Assembly (NCBI GenBank): GCA_937937835.1
Contig: CALDBJ010000127.1
Location: forward strand, 15,867 to 79,866
Length of the DNA: 64,000 nt
Reading direction: 5' to 3'
Origin: an uncultured Collinsella sp.
GTDB lineage: Bacteria > Actinomycetota > Coriobacteriia > Coriobacteriales > Coriobacteriaceae
Positions 16,321-27,312 of this stretch are shown here, piece by piece. Positions within the stretch are counted from its first letter, which is position 1. Each line of letters begins with the position of its first letter. The notes under the pieces were generated by a model. It was not told where the DNA came from. It made no database searches and saw only the letters and a program-made list of their open reading frames with translations. A program made the position numbers and the translations under genes.

Positions 16321-17527
16321 AGTTGCCGTAACCTCCCCTCTCCTGGTCGCGGATGACGTGGCCGCCCTCGAGGGCGATCACGCGACGGTGCATGCTATCG
16401 ACCATCTCGCGGTCGTGCGTGGCGACGATCACGGTGGTGCCGGTGCGGTTAATACGCTCAAGCAGCTTCATGATGCCCAGCGAGATCGCCGGGTCGAGGT
16501 TACCCGTGGGCTCGTCGCAGATCAGCAGCGGCGGACGGTTGACCATAGCGCGGGCGACGGCAACGCGCTGCTGCTCGCCACCGGAAAGCTGGTCGGGCAG
16601 CGAGTCCATCTGATCGGCCAGACCGACCAGACGCAGCACCTCGGGCACCTGGCTGCGAATGACGCCCTTGGGCTTGCCGATGCACTGAAGGGCAAACGCC
16701 ACGTTTTCGTAGGCGGTCTTTTGCGGCAGAAGCTTAAAGTCCTGGAACACGGCGCCAATCTGGCGGCGCAGGAACGGAACCTTGCGGTTCTTGATCTTCA
16801 TGAGGTCCTGACCGGCAACCAGGATGCGGCCGCTCGTCGGCTTGACGTCGCGGTTGAGCGTCGACAGCAGTGTGGTCTTACCCGAGCCGGAGTGACCGAC
16901 CAGGAAGACGAACTCGCCCGGATAGATCTCGATGTTGATGTCGTCGAGTGCAGGCTTGTTGGGCTGTGCCGGATAGATCTTGGTGACATGCTCCATAAGG
17001 ATGACGGGCTCGACACCGGCCTGCTTGGCCATCTTCTTGCGGCTGGCCTGCGGATCGATAGGCGCAAACACCGACGTAAAATCGGGGTTGTTGAGCGCGT
17101 TATCGAGGCTTGCGACCTCGGCGGCCTGATCGCTCTCGACCACCGGGGCAGCAGGCTGCGTGGGGTCGGGAATAGCGGCAAAGAGACCGGACTGTGCAGG
17201 CTGAGGAGCCGGCGTCGCAGGGGCCAAGGGGTCGGGAATGCCGGCCATGGTAGGCTGCGGCGTGGCGGCGCCAGCCTGAGGCTGCTCCACGCGAGCGGTC
17301 ACGGCCTGAACGGGCTCAAAACCCGCCGTGCCGGAAAGCGCGACATCGCTGGTTGGATTGTAGGCAAAGGGATCGGATGCCGGCTGTGCCTGATCTGCCG
17401 GCTGAGCGGGGGCCTGAGCAACAGGCTGGCCCTCTGAATCCGGAGTGGCGAAACGACTGCCCAGGACGCCTGCCTGCGTCTTGGGGGCATCATCGCCCGC
17501 ACCGGAGGTACGGAAGTGGTTACCCAC
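16307..17527 (-). CDS. ftsE: Cell-division ATP-binding protein FtsE with long N-terminal extension
   Basis: FtsE is the cytoplasmic ATPase of FtsEX. The ABC domain occupies about residues 174-400, with Walker A GHSGSGKTT (about 210), the signature LSGGEQQR (about 312) and Walker B LLICDEPTG (about 332). Typical FtsE proteins have only about 220-230 residues; this one has 406. The extra about 165 residues at the N-terminus are rich in Pro, Ala, Gln and Asp, with no predicted fold. The extension appears genuine: GTG at 17527 has a perfect AAGGAG 5 bases upstream, while the internal Met166 (MAKQAG) has none. Function of the extension unknown. Confidence 0.93.
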   Translation of the reverse strand: MGNHFRTSGAGDDAPKTQAGVLGSRFATPDSEGQPVAQAPAQPADQAQPASDPFAYNPTSDVALSGTAGFEPVQAVTARVEQPQAGAATPQPTMAGIPDPLAPATPAPQPAQSGLFAAIPDPTQPAAPVVESDQAAEVASLDNALNNPDFTSVFAPIDPQASRKKMAKQAGVEPVILMEHVTKIYPAQPNKPALDDINIEIYPGEFVFLVGHSGSGKTTLLSTLNRDVKPTSGRILVAGQDLMKIKNRKVPFLRRQIGAVFQDFKLLPQKTAYENVAFALQCIGKPKGVIRSQVPEVLRLVGLADQMDSLPDQLSGGEQQRVAVARAMVNRPPLLICDEPTGNLDPAISLGIMKLLERINRTGTTVIVATHDREMVDSMHRRVIALEGGHVIRDQERGGYGNYGTN

Positions 17528-17626
17528 TGGTGCTCCTTATCGTCGTGCGTTTAAACTACATGAGCGCTTTGTATTTTAGCAGCATTAGCTTTGCTGCACA
17601 TAAGAAGCATGGCGGGCTTAGGGATC

Positions 17627-17759
17627 CCGCAGGCCGGGTACAGGGTTACTCTCCAAATCGTCCTCGGACATGTCGGAGCCCCCGCTGCGCGCTTCGCGCT
17701 GCGGGGGCTCCTCCGTCCTGCGGAAAGATTTGGAGAGTAACCCTGTACCCGGCCTGCGG
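17627..17759. repeat. Long palindrome with 32-bp perfect arms and nested hairpin
   Basis: The outer arms at 17627-17658 and 17728-17759 are perfect 32-bp inverted copies (start CCGCAGGCCGGGTACAGGG). Inside lies a second perfect 11-bp stem, GGAGCCCCCGC / GCGGGGGCTCC, around GCGCG-CTT-CGCGC. No reading frame is conserved across it. It could be a miniature inverted-repeat element. Confidence 0.9.
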
Positions 17760-17883
17760 TAACTAAGGAGTCGCTGCGTTTATCTTGAAGTGCTGCATAT
17801 ACAAAGTTGGAAGGGTCTGAATTGCGCTTTGTCGATATATGCCCTTTTCCCTGATGGGACCGTGCTTGAGGGGCGTCTTCATA

Positions 17884-17950
17884 AGTTGCGGTGAAATAGG
17901 GACTGTTTTACCAGTTAAAAGGTCTAATCAGTCCCTATTTCACCGCAACT
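17884..17950. repeat. Palindromic repeat family C, copy 2
   Basis: 67 bp, outer arms AGTTGCGGTGAAATA and TATTTCACCGCAACT, inner arms GGGACTG/CAGTCCC. It lies 90 bases before the zinc-ribbon gene. Confidence 0.88.
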
Positions 17951-18039
17951 TAAATTAAGGCTAATTGTTGCGCAACTCGAATTTGAATAATCGCTTTACA
18001 TTGGCCTCGATTGGAACGTCTATGGTTGTGGGGGCTGGT

Positions 18040-18771
18040 ATGAATTGTCCTTATTGTGGTACTGAGTTGCGCAATGGCGTGAGGTATTGCACAACATGTG
18101 GGGTTACCATCCATGGCATGTCGACTAATTCTGCAATTCGGGTAAAGCCTCGGAATCACATTGCGGTTGTTCTTACCTGCATGTTGGCAATTGCCATTGT
18201 CGGCGGCAGTTGTTTGGGTCTTCATCTGCGGCAAGCATTGTCTTGTTTTATATCGGCTCATTCGGAGCATGCTATTGTGCTCAACATCTCTGCCGCAGGT
18301 TGGGATACCGATAGCGGGGCCTCACGTGTCCCGATACACATTACGGGCAAGACTGTCGACGGGATAACGGTCGACAAGGTTGAGTTCGTCGCCTCCGACG
18401 GTTCCGGTATCAGCCTCATTCAAGGTGTGTACACGCTCGAGGCGGCAGGTTCCCCCATCGCCACTGATGGCAAGATTTATCAAATTCCCTGTACGAGCGC
18501 GACGCTCGTCCTCGACGATGTCTTTACCGCAGGCGAAACGATCAATCTCGCCGAGCTCGCTGAGCAGGATTCGATACTCACCTTCTGCCCCATCGATGCC
18601 AGCGATATGACCAACGACGAAATCTATGATGCCGCCCTACTCGCCATGACATATAAAGGCGACGACGCCCCCGACGTTGCCGCACTGTGCCAGGCAGCAA
18701 TCAATCGTCGTGCCGCCGCCAGCAAAAGCGAGAACGCCTTCGAAAGTTGCGGTGAAATACGGATTAATTGA
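18040..18771 (+). CDS. Zinc-ribbon membrane protein of unknown function
   Basis: The 243-residue product starts MNCPYCGTELRNGVRYCTTCG, a zinc ribbon with Cys3, Cys6, Cys17 and Cys20. One membrane helix follows at about 40-63 (HIAVVLTCMLAIAIVGGSCL), then a region of about 175 residues that is probably outside the cell. The layout (zinc ribbon, helix, extracytoplasmic domain) is common in Gram-positive proteins. The last codons (SCGEIRIN) are encoded by a family C repeat, which also supplies the stop, so the original C-terminus may have been replaced. The start at 18040 has only a G-rich stretch upstream. It is convergent with the transketolase genes. Confidence 0.7.
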   Translation: MNCPYCGTELRNGVRYCTTCGVTIHGMSTNSAIRVKPRNHIAVVLTCMLAIAIVGGSCLGLHLRQALSCFISAHSEHAIVLNISAAGWDTDSGASRVPIHITGKTVDGITVDKVEFVASDGSGISLIQGVYTLEAAGSPIATDGKIYQIPCTSATLVLDDVFTAGETINLAELAEQDSILTFCPIDASDMTNDEIYDAALLAMTYKGDDAPDVAALCQAAINRRAAASKSENAFESCGEIRIN

Positions 18772-18810
18772 GCCTTTAAGCTGGCAAACAGTCCTTATTT
18801 CACCGCAACT
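18745..18810. repeat. Palindromic repeat family C, copy 3 (overlaps a CDS end)
   Basis: 66 bp with outer arms AGTTGCGGTGAAATA and TATTTCACCGCAACT; the inner arms are less well paired than in other copies. Its left arm encodes the last residues of the zinc-ribbon protein. Confidence 0.85.
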
Positions 18811-18814
18811 GAAA

Positions 18815-18843
18815 CAGGGGCGCTCTCCAAGAGAGCGCCCCTG
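18815..18843 (-). terminator. Hairpin at the end of the transketolase operon
   Basis: Perfect 13-bp arms CAGGGGCGCTCTC / GAGAGCGCCCCTG with a 3-base loop. On the minus strand it is followed by TTTC. It lies between convergent genes and may act in both directions. Confidence 0.7.
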
Positions 18844-18854
18844 CCGGGTTTCCA

Positions 18855-18894
18855 TAGTACTGGCGAAACAGTTTTGTAGTTCTGGCGAAGCAGT
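18855..18894. repeat. Pair of 18-bp direct repeats
   Basis: TAGTACTGGCGAAACAGT (18855-18872) and TAGTTCTGGCGAAGCAGT (18877-18894) match at 16 of 18 positions with a 22-bp period, just after the transketolase stop codon on the minus strand. Confidence 0.7.
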
Positions 18895-18913
18895 CCTTGA
18901 GATCCGCCTTGCC

Positions 18914-19855
18914 TTATGCCAAGAACTCCTTGGTGGTCGCCACGATGTTGGCGGCGTCCAGGCCATACTTGTGCAAGAGCTCGGCACCCGGGCCAGACTC
19001 ACCGAAGGTGTCGTTGACGCCGATCTTCTTGAGCGGCGTCGGGCACTGCTCGCACAGGACGTCGGCAACGGCGCTGCCCAGGCCACCGATCACGGAGTGC
19101 TCCTCGACGGTCACGACGTGGCCGGTCTTGGTGGCGCTCTTGACGATCAGGTCGGCATCGATGGGCTTGATGGTGTGCATGTTGATGACCTCGGCGTCGA
19201 TGCCCTCGGCAGCGAGCTGCTCGGCGGCCTCGAGAGCCTCGCCGACCATCAGGCCGCAGGCGATGATGGTCACATCGGCGCCCTCGCGCATGACAATACC
19301 CTTACCCAACTCGAACTTGTAGGTCTCGGGATCGTTGATAACCGGCGAGGCCAGACGGGCGAAGCGCATGTACACGGGGCCGTCGCACTCGTAGGCGGCG
19401 CGCGTCACGGCGCGGGCCTCCACGTCGTCGGCGGGAACAATCACGGTCATGCCGGGGATAACGCGCATGAGAGCGATATCCTCGCAGCACTGGTGCGTGG
19501 CGCCGTCCTCGCCCACCGAGATACCGGCGTGCGTGGCACCGATCTTAACGTTAAGGTGCGGGTAGCCGATGGAATTGCGGACCTGCTCAAAGGCGCGGCC
19601 GGCGGCGAACATGGCAAAGGTGCTCGCAAAGGCAACGCGACCGGTGGTTGCGATACCGGCGGCAACACCCATCAGGTTGCTCTCGGCAATACCCACATCG
19701 AAGAAGCGGTCGGGGCAGGCTGCCTTGAACTTGCCGGTCTGCGTGGCGGCGGCCAGGTCGGCGTCGAGGACCACAAAGTCATCGTGCTCGTTGGCGAGCT
19801 CGACGAGGGCCTCGCCGTAGCTTACGCGCGTGGCGATTTTCTTGACGTCTGCCAT
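18914..19855 (-). CDS. Transketolase, C-terminal subunit
   Basis: This is half of a split transketolase, which moves two-carbon units between sugar phosphates in the non-oxidative pentose phosphate pathway. The 313-residue product has the pyrimidine-binding domain with the catalytic glutamate in FDVGIAESNLMG and then the transketolase C-terminal domain (VTVEEHSVIGGLGSAV). It starts one base after the stop codon of the N-terminal subunit, so the two are co-translated and form one active site. Split transketolases are common in Actinobacteria, Firmicutes and archaea. Confidence 0.93.
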   Translation of the reverse strand: MADVKKIATRVSYGEALVELANEHDDFVVLDADLAAATQTGKFKAACPDRFFDVGIAESNLMGVAAGIATTGRVAFASTFAMFAAGRAFEQVRNSIGYPHLNVKIGATHAGISVGEDGATHQCCEDIALMRVIPGMTVIVPADDVEARAVTRAAYECDGPVYMRFARLASPVINDPETYKFELGKGIVMREGADVTIIACGLMVGEALEAAEQLAAEGIDAEVINMHTIKPIDADLIVKSATKTGHVVTVEEHSVIGGLGSAVADVLCEQCPTPLKKIGVNDTFGESGPGAELLHKYGLDAANIVATTKEFLA

Positions 19856-19856
19856 C

Positions 19857-20687
19857 CTAGAGCTCCTCTCCGGCGGCCGTGAGCTCTGCCATGGCCTGCT
19901 CAAACTGTTCATCGTTGGGGGCCTTGCCGTGCCAACCCACCTGGTTCTCCATAAAGGAAACGCCCTTGCCCTTCATGGTCTCGGCAATAATGGCGGTCGG
20001 CTGACCCTTGGTGGCGCGGGCCTCGGCAAAGGCGGCGCGGATCTGATCGAAGTCGTTGCCGTCGGCGAGCTCCACCACATGGAACTTAAAGGCGCGGAAC
20101 TTGTCGGCGAGCGGCATGGGGTCGTTGACCTCCTCGACGGGACCGTCGATCTGCAGGCCGTTGTGGTCGACGATCACGCAGAGGTTGTCGAGCTGCTGGT
20201 TGCCGGCAAACATGGCGGCCTCCCAGACCTGACCCTCCTCACTCTCGCCATCGCCCAGCAGGGCGTACGTGCGGTAAGTATCGCCCCAGTGCTTGGCGGC
20301 AACAGCCATGCCCACGGCGGCGGAGATGCCCTGGCCGAGCGAACCGGTGGACATATCGACGCCCGGGGTGTCGTTCATGTTGGGGTGACCCTGCAGGTGG
20401 CTGCCGATATGGCGCAGCGTCTCGAGATCCTCCTTGGGGAAGAACCCGCGCTCGGCGAGCACGGCGTACAGACCCGGAGCACAGTGGCCCTTGGAGAGCA
20501 CAAAGCGATCGCGGTCGGCCTTGCGGGGATCGGCCGGGTCGACGTTCATTTCCTCAAAGTACAGATAGGTCATGATGTCGGCAGCGCCGAGCGAACCGCC
20601 CGGATGGCCGGACTTGGCAGCGTGCACTCCGGTGACGATGCCCTTCCTTACCTCGTTGGCAACCTTTTTGAGCTCTTCGTCGCTCAT
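19857..20687 (-). CDS. Transketolase, N-terminal subunit
   Basis: The 276-residue product is the thiamine diphosphate-binding half. It shows SGHPGGSLGAADI near the start, SKGHCAPGLYAVL, TGSLGQGISAAVGMA and the TPP/Mg motif GDGESEEGQVWEAAMFAGN. It is first in a two-gene operon with the C-terminal subunit. The start follows GGAAGGCAC. The 208-bp upstream gap shows no clear promoter consensus. Confidence 0.94.
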   Translation of the reverse strand: MSDEELKKVANEVRKGIVTGVHAAKSGHPGGSLGAADIMTYLYFEEMNVDPADPRKADRDRFVLSKGHCAPGLYAVLAERGFFPKEDLETLRHIGSHLQGHPNMNDTPGVDMSTGSLGQGISAAVGMAVAAKHWGDTYRTYALLGDGESEEGQVWEAAMFAGNQQLDNLCVIVDHNGLQIDGPVEEVNDPMPLADKFRAFKFHVVELADGNDFDQIRAAFAEARATKGQPTAIIAETMKGKGVSFMENQVGWHGKAPNDEQFEQAMAELTAAGEEL

Positions 20688-20895
20688 TGTGCCTTCCTTT
20701 CATCCTCATTAGACAAAATGCGCACGGCACGGAAAGGTAGTCCCAACACAGCCGCAATGCACGTACGTCATTCATTATGCTGGAAACTGATGGCTTTACC
20801 AGAGTTTTTATCATTATTTGAACAATTTAGCAGGCAGAACCGCTGATGAAACGGTTTATCAATGTGAACGTCTTTTGGATGGAACGCGGTCGACC

Positions 20896-21786
20896 CTACG
20901 CGCTAATGTCCTTGAATCCCTCGCCGAAGGCTTCCGTAACGTCAGCGACCGTTACGATGGCATGAGGATCGCGCTCGCGCACGATCGTCTTGAGGGTATT
21001 GAGCTCTCGACGGCTCACGATGACCATAACCACTGGCTTCTCGGCACCCGAATACATGCCAGTCGCCTTAAACTTGGTACAACCACGACCCAGGCCATAC
21101 ATGATATCGGCAGCGATATCAGGGAACTTGTCCGAGATGATGAGTACCATACGGCGTTTGTTGCCACCATCGACCACGGCATCGATCACGTAGCCGCTAA
21201 TGACCATCGAAAGGCCTGCATACAGTGCGTTTTCGATTGAAAAGACCGGAGCCGATAGCGCGCATACGGCAACATCGATCGCCATGACGGTCGAGCCCAC
21301 CGGCAGCGAGGTGTTACGCGAGATGATTTGGCCAATCGTGTCCGAGCCGCCGGTGTTGGCGCCGGCGCGCAACACCATGCCGTAACCGATGCCCGTAATA
21401 ATGCCGCCCCACATGGCAGGGAGCATCAGGTCCGCATCCGCCAGAGGTGCTACAAACGGGGCGAACAGATCGGTAAAGAAGCCCAGCAGCACAAAGCCCG
21501 TCGCGGTCTGCACCACGTAGAACATGCCGCCCTCGCGCATAACGACCAACAACAGCAAGGCGTTCATCACGATCGTCTGAATACCAACGGGAAGCGATAG
21601 GCCGCGCGCCGCGCCGACCGCCTGGATAATGGTGGCAAGGCCCGTAACGCCACCGGCGGCAAGACCGTTGGGAATCAAAAACAAGTCGGTCGCGATGGCG
21701 GCCAAGGCACACCCCAACATGATCTGGGGCAGGTCGTGAAAGAAGTTCATCGAAAGAATGCGCTTGATGTCCAGACGATATGCCAT
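20896..21786 (-). CDS. YitT-family membrane protein
   Basis: The 296-residue product has five to six hydrophobic helices in the first 190 residues (for example LFLIPNGLAAGGVTGLATII and ANTGGSDTIGQIISR) and a C-terminal soluble DUF2179 domain (VVMVIVSRRELNTLKTIVRE). The order DUF161-DUF2179 defines the YitT family. Transport function is not known. The start MAYRLDIKR is preferred over an upstream in-frame codon because GAGGGAGGCAGC precedes it. Confidence 0.88.
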   Translation of the reverse strand: MAYRLDIKRILSMNFFHDLPQIMLGCALAAIATDLFLIPNGLAAGGVTGLATIIQAVGAARGLSLPVGIQTIVMNALLLLVVMREGGMFYVVQTATGFVLLGFFTDLFAPFVAPLADADLMLPAMWGGIITGIGYGMVLRAGANTGGSDTIGQIISRNTSLPVGSTVMAIDVAVCALSAPVFSIENALYAGLSMVISGYVIDAVVDGGNKRRMVLIISDKFPDIAADIMYGLGRGCTKFKATGMYSGAEKPVVMVIVSRRELNTLKTIVRERDPHAIVTVADVTEAFGEGFKDISA

Positions 21787-21798
21787 GCTGCCTCCCTC

Positions 21799-21827
21799 AA
21801 AAAAGCGCACCCCATCGGATGCGCTTT
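21799..21827 (-). terminator. Intrinsic terminator between prfB and the YitT gene
   Basis: AAAGCGCA/TGCGCTTT with a 10-base loop is followed on the minus strand by TTTTTTG. It sits 12 bases upstream of the YitT start, so it may end prfB transcripts or attenuate the next gene. Confidence 0.75.
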
Positions 21828-21951
21828 GAACTTCTTCTTGTATTCGATTCTACCGATTCGCCGGACAAAAACCACCCCTGCGCAGGGTTTATTCTGGATA
21901 CAAACCCGTCCAACCGTTGGGCTTGGCATCGGCTTGAAGCCGCCCGATGTT

Positions 21952-23099
21952 TTAGACCTCCGAGCCTTCTGCATCGGCGTTGCCGGTAGCCCAGCGATGG
22001 TAGCCAATAACAAACGGGTCCAGGTCGCCATCGTCAAGAACTGCCTCGACGTTGCTGGTCTCAACGCCCGTGCGTAGGTCCTTAACCATCTGATACGGGT
22101 AGAGCACGTAGCTGCGAATCTGGTTGCCAAAACCAATCGTGGTCTTGGGCCCGCGGATCTCATCGAGCGCCTCGGCGCGCTTCTCGAGCTCAATCTCGTA
22201 CAGGCGAGCCTTGAGGATCTGCATGCACGCGGCCTTGTTTTGAATCTGGCTGCGCTCGTTTTGGCAGGTGACCACAATGCCGCTGGGGAAATGCGTCACG
22301 CGCACGGCGGAGTCGGTGGTGTTAACGCCCTGACCGCCCGGGCCACTCGCGTGGTACACGTCCACGCGGATGTCATCGGGACTGATTTCGATGTCGATAT
22401 CATCGGGTAGCACGGGGATGACCTCGACGCCGGCAAACGTGGTCTGGCGGCGCTTCTTGTCGTCGGTGGGGCTAATGCGAACCAAGCGGTGGACGCCGGC
22501 CTCGGCGCGCAGCATGCCAAATGCGTCCTTGCCCTCGACGGTAAAGGTCGCGCGGTCGATGCCGATAACCTCGGCCGCGGGACAGTCGTTGATGGTGACC
22601 TTCCAGCCGCGACGCTGGCAGTACTTCATGTACATCTTAAAGAGCATGAAGGTCCAGTCCTGGGCCTCCAGACCACCCTGTCCGGGCTTGATGGTCACAA
22701 TGGCATCGCCGTGATCGAACTCACCGGTAAACCAGCTCGAAAGCTCAAGCTCATCGATGGCACGGGCCAGGCGCTCAGCCGTGGCTGTAGCCTCCTCGCG
22801 AAGGGCGACGGCGTCGGGGTCATCCCCCATCTCCTCGGCAAGCTCCAGCGCGGCGCGGGCATCGGAAAGCTCGCCGCGCGCGGTGTCCACGGCAGCGATA
22901 TCTTCCTTGGTACGCGCGATCTCCTCCATGGTGGCACGGGCGGCGTCGGCGTCATCCCAAAAGCCAGGGGCAACACTTTTGGCCTCGAGCTCGGTCACGC
23001 GCGTGCGCTTTTCGTCCAAATGGAGATACGACTCGACCTCGCCGAGCCGGTCCGCGAACGCGTCCAGCTCGGCGGGCGTTACCTCTAAAGCCTCAGCCA

Positions 23100-23100
<1 letters not shown>
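21952..23100 (-). CDS. prfB: Peptide chain release factor 2
   Basis: RF2 ends translation at UGA and UAA codons. The 382-residue product has the N-terminal helical domain, the codon-recognition domain, and the catalytic GGQ loop (SGPGGQGVNTTDSAV, near residue 253). The gene is one continuous frame: the in-frame UGA and programmed frameshift found near codon 26 in many bacteria are absent. The stop-codon recognition tripeptide, SPF in most RF2 proteins, reads SPT here (HRLVRISPTDDKKRR). The ATG overlaps the secA stop by one base (TAATG), so the gene is coupled to secA. Confidence 0.95.
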
Positions 23101-25907
<2,807 letters not shown>

Positions 25908-26036
25908 GTGGTTTTCCTTTTTGGCCATCGCCCACGCCGTGCAGCTGCGGACGAGTTAAACACAGATGATTGTACTTTAGCCAAACAAGGCGCGGCCTAT
26001 ACGGTCGAGCTCGACCGCCACGTAATAACTACGACC

Positions 26037-26072
26037 AACCTGCCACAATGGGACAGGTTAATTTTGGCAGGT
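26037..26072. repeat. Palindromic repeat family D, copy 2
   Basis: AACCTGCCA and TGGCAGGT flank GGGACAGGTTAA, the same core as 12972-13009. A partial third piece (GGGGACAGGTTAG) lies 40 bases further on, at 26113-26125. It sits in the 241-bp gap upstream of secA, which shows no gene. Confidence 0.75.
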
Positions 26073-26148
26073 CTATCTGGGCAAACGCCGCCTCTCTGCC
26101 ATGTGGTGCCATGGGGACAGGTTAGTTCGCACTAATTTAAAAAGAAAA

Positions 26149-26180
26149 AGGGCCGCGCACCCAAATGGATGCACGGCCCT
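26149..26180 (-). terminator. Intrinsic terminator of rpmE
   Basis: AGGGCCG/CGGCCCT stem with an 18-base loop; on the minus strand TTTTTCTTTTT follows directly. Confidence 0.82.
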
Positions 26181-26216
26181 CATGCCATGAATGCGAGTGA
26201 TTCCGCGGCGAGCTAT

Positions 26217-26642
26217 TTACTCAGCAGCCTCGGTGGTCTCGGCCTCGGCAGCGGCCTCCTCGACGGGAGCCTCTGCGGGAGCCTCGGCGGCCTGCTTGGC
26301 AGCCTCCTCGGCAAACTTAGCAGCACGCTTAGCCTTCTCGGCAGCCTTAGCCTCAGCGGCAGCCTTGCGAGCGGCCTCGGCCTCAGCAGCCTTGGCGGCC
26401 TTGGCAGCCTTGGCCTCCTCGGCCTTCTTGAGCTGGGCGGCAGCGGCGCCACCGAACTTGTCGGCGAAGCGCTGGACGCGTCCACCGGTGTCGACGAACT
26501 TCTGCTGGCCGGTGTAGAACGGGTGGCACTCGTTGCAAAGCTCGACCTTCATCTCGGACACGGTAGCGTGCGTCTTGAAGGTGTTGCCGCAGGAGCACGT
26601 CACCGTGCACTCGACATACTGGGGATGGATACCCTGCTTCAT
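26217..26642 (-). CDS. rpmE: 50S ribosomal protein L31 with long Ala/Lys/Glu C-terminal tail
   Basis: L31 bridges the ribosomal subunits. Residues 1-75 are a zinc-type L31: CSC at 16-18, CNEC at 36-39, and [20 protein letters not shown]. Typical L31 proteins have 66-90 residues; this one has 141. The extra about 65 residues alternate Ala, Lys and Glu (probably a long helix) and end in an acidic stretch. An upstream hairpin, GTCTTGGT/ACCAAGAC, lies in the leader. The start ATG follows AAGGAGT. Confidence 0.93.
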   Translation of the reverse strand: MKQGIHPQYVECTVTCSCGNTFKTHATVSEMKVELCNECHPFYTGQQKFVDTGGRVQRFADKFGGAAAAQLKKAEEAKAAKAAKAAEAEAARKAAAEAKAAEKAKRAAKFAEEAAKQAAEAPAEAPVEEAAAEAETTEAAE

Positions 26643-26947
26643 GGTAGGACTCCTTATTAGTCAGGCGCTGGTTACCGATCAGCGCATAAGGCGTCTTGGT
26701 TTCCGACCAAGACAACAAACTTGGCTATGGTACCACGGCGCCGCGCGTCCCACAAAAGGTTCACGGTCTTTGTGCAACGCGGCGTGGCCAACCGCAGCGG
26801 ACACGCACCCTGTCGCCCCTTCGCCCATGTTGCAGACGTGTAACGCCGCAGTAAGCACACCCCTTTTGGCGCCAGACAGGTACAATGATGAACACTGTAC
26901 CGTAGCGGAGCGCCCGCGCGCGCCGCAACCACGCGAAAGGGTTTCCC
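26643..26947. other. Divergent intergenic region between rpmE and the ACT gene
   Basis: This 305-bp gap should hold promoters for both divergent genes. It contains a leader hairpin for rpmE (26692-26712) and a TACAAT hexamer at 26881-26886 upstream of the ACT gene that has no good -35 partner. No coding sequence or repeat was found. Confidence 0.6.
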
Positions 26948-27235
26948 ATGGCCGAGATCTCGTCCTCCCGTATCGTCATCACCGTCCTTGGCAAGAACCG
27001 CCCCGGCATCGTCGCCGGCGTCACCCGCGTTCTGGGCGAGGCCAACGTCGACATCCGCGACATCACGCAGTCCATTATCGAGGACATCTTCACCATGACC
27101 ATGCTGGCCGACACCGCCGAGTCCAAGCTCGACTTCGCCGAGCTGCAGAAGGCCCTGGCCGAGGCCGGCGAGCTTTCGGGCGTCAACGTGTCCATCCAGC
27201 GCGAGGACGTCTTTAACTTTATGTACCGCCTGTAG
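26948..27235 (+). CDS. ACT-domain regulatory protein (UPF0237 type)
   Basis: The 95-residue product is a single ACT domain (VITVLGKNRPGIVAGVTRVL, then EANVDIRDITQSIIEDIFTMTML) with the C-terminal EDVFNFMYRL typical of this small family. ACT domains bind amino acids or other small ligands and usually control enzymes. It precedes citrate synthase by 77 bases on the same strand, which may be an operon. The ligand is unknown. Confidence 0.88.
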   Translation: MAEISSSRIVITVLGKNRPGIVAGVTRVLGEANVDIRDITQSIIEDIFTMTMLADTAESKLDFAELQKALAEAGELSGVNVSIQREDVFNFMYRL

Positions 27236-27312
27236 CGAACAAGCCGCTCGGGGCAGCTTGACGTCATATCGTCCAAGCGCGCGGCCCCAAAGCGGACCGG
27301 AGAGGAGCGCGC

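Larger units (their letters stand above)
17528..18039. other. Intergenic region with a large palindrome and a family C repeat
   Basis: The 512-bp gap lies between divergent ftsE and the zinc-ribbon gene. It contains a 133-bp cruciform-like palindrome (17627-17759), a family C repeat (17884-17950), and no convincing coding sequence. An in-frame extension of the zinc-ribbon gene back to 17965 lacks a ribosome binding site. Confidence 0.7.
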
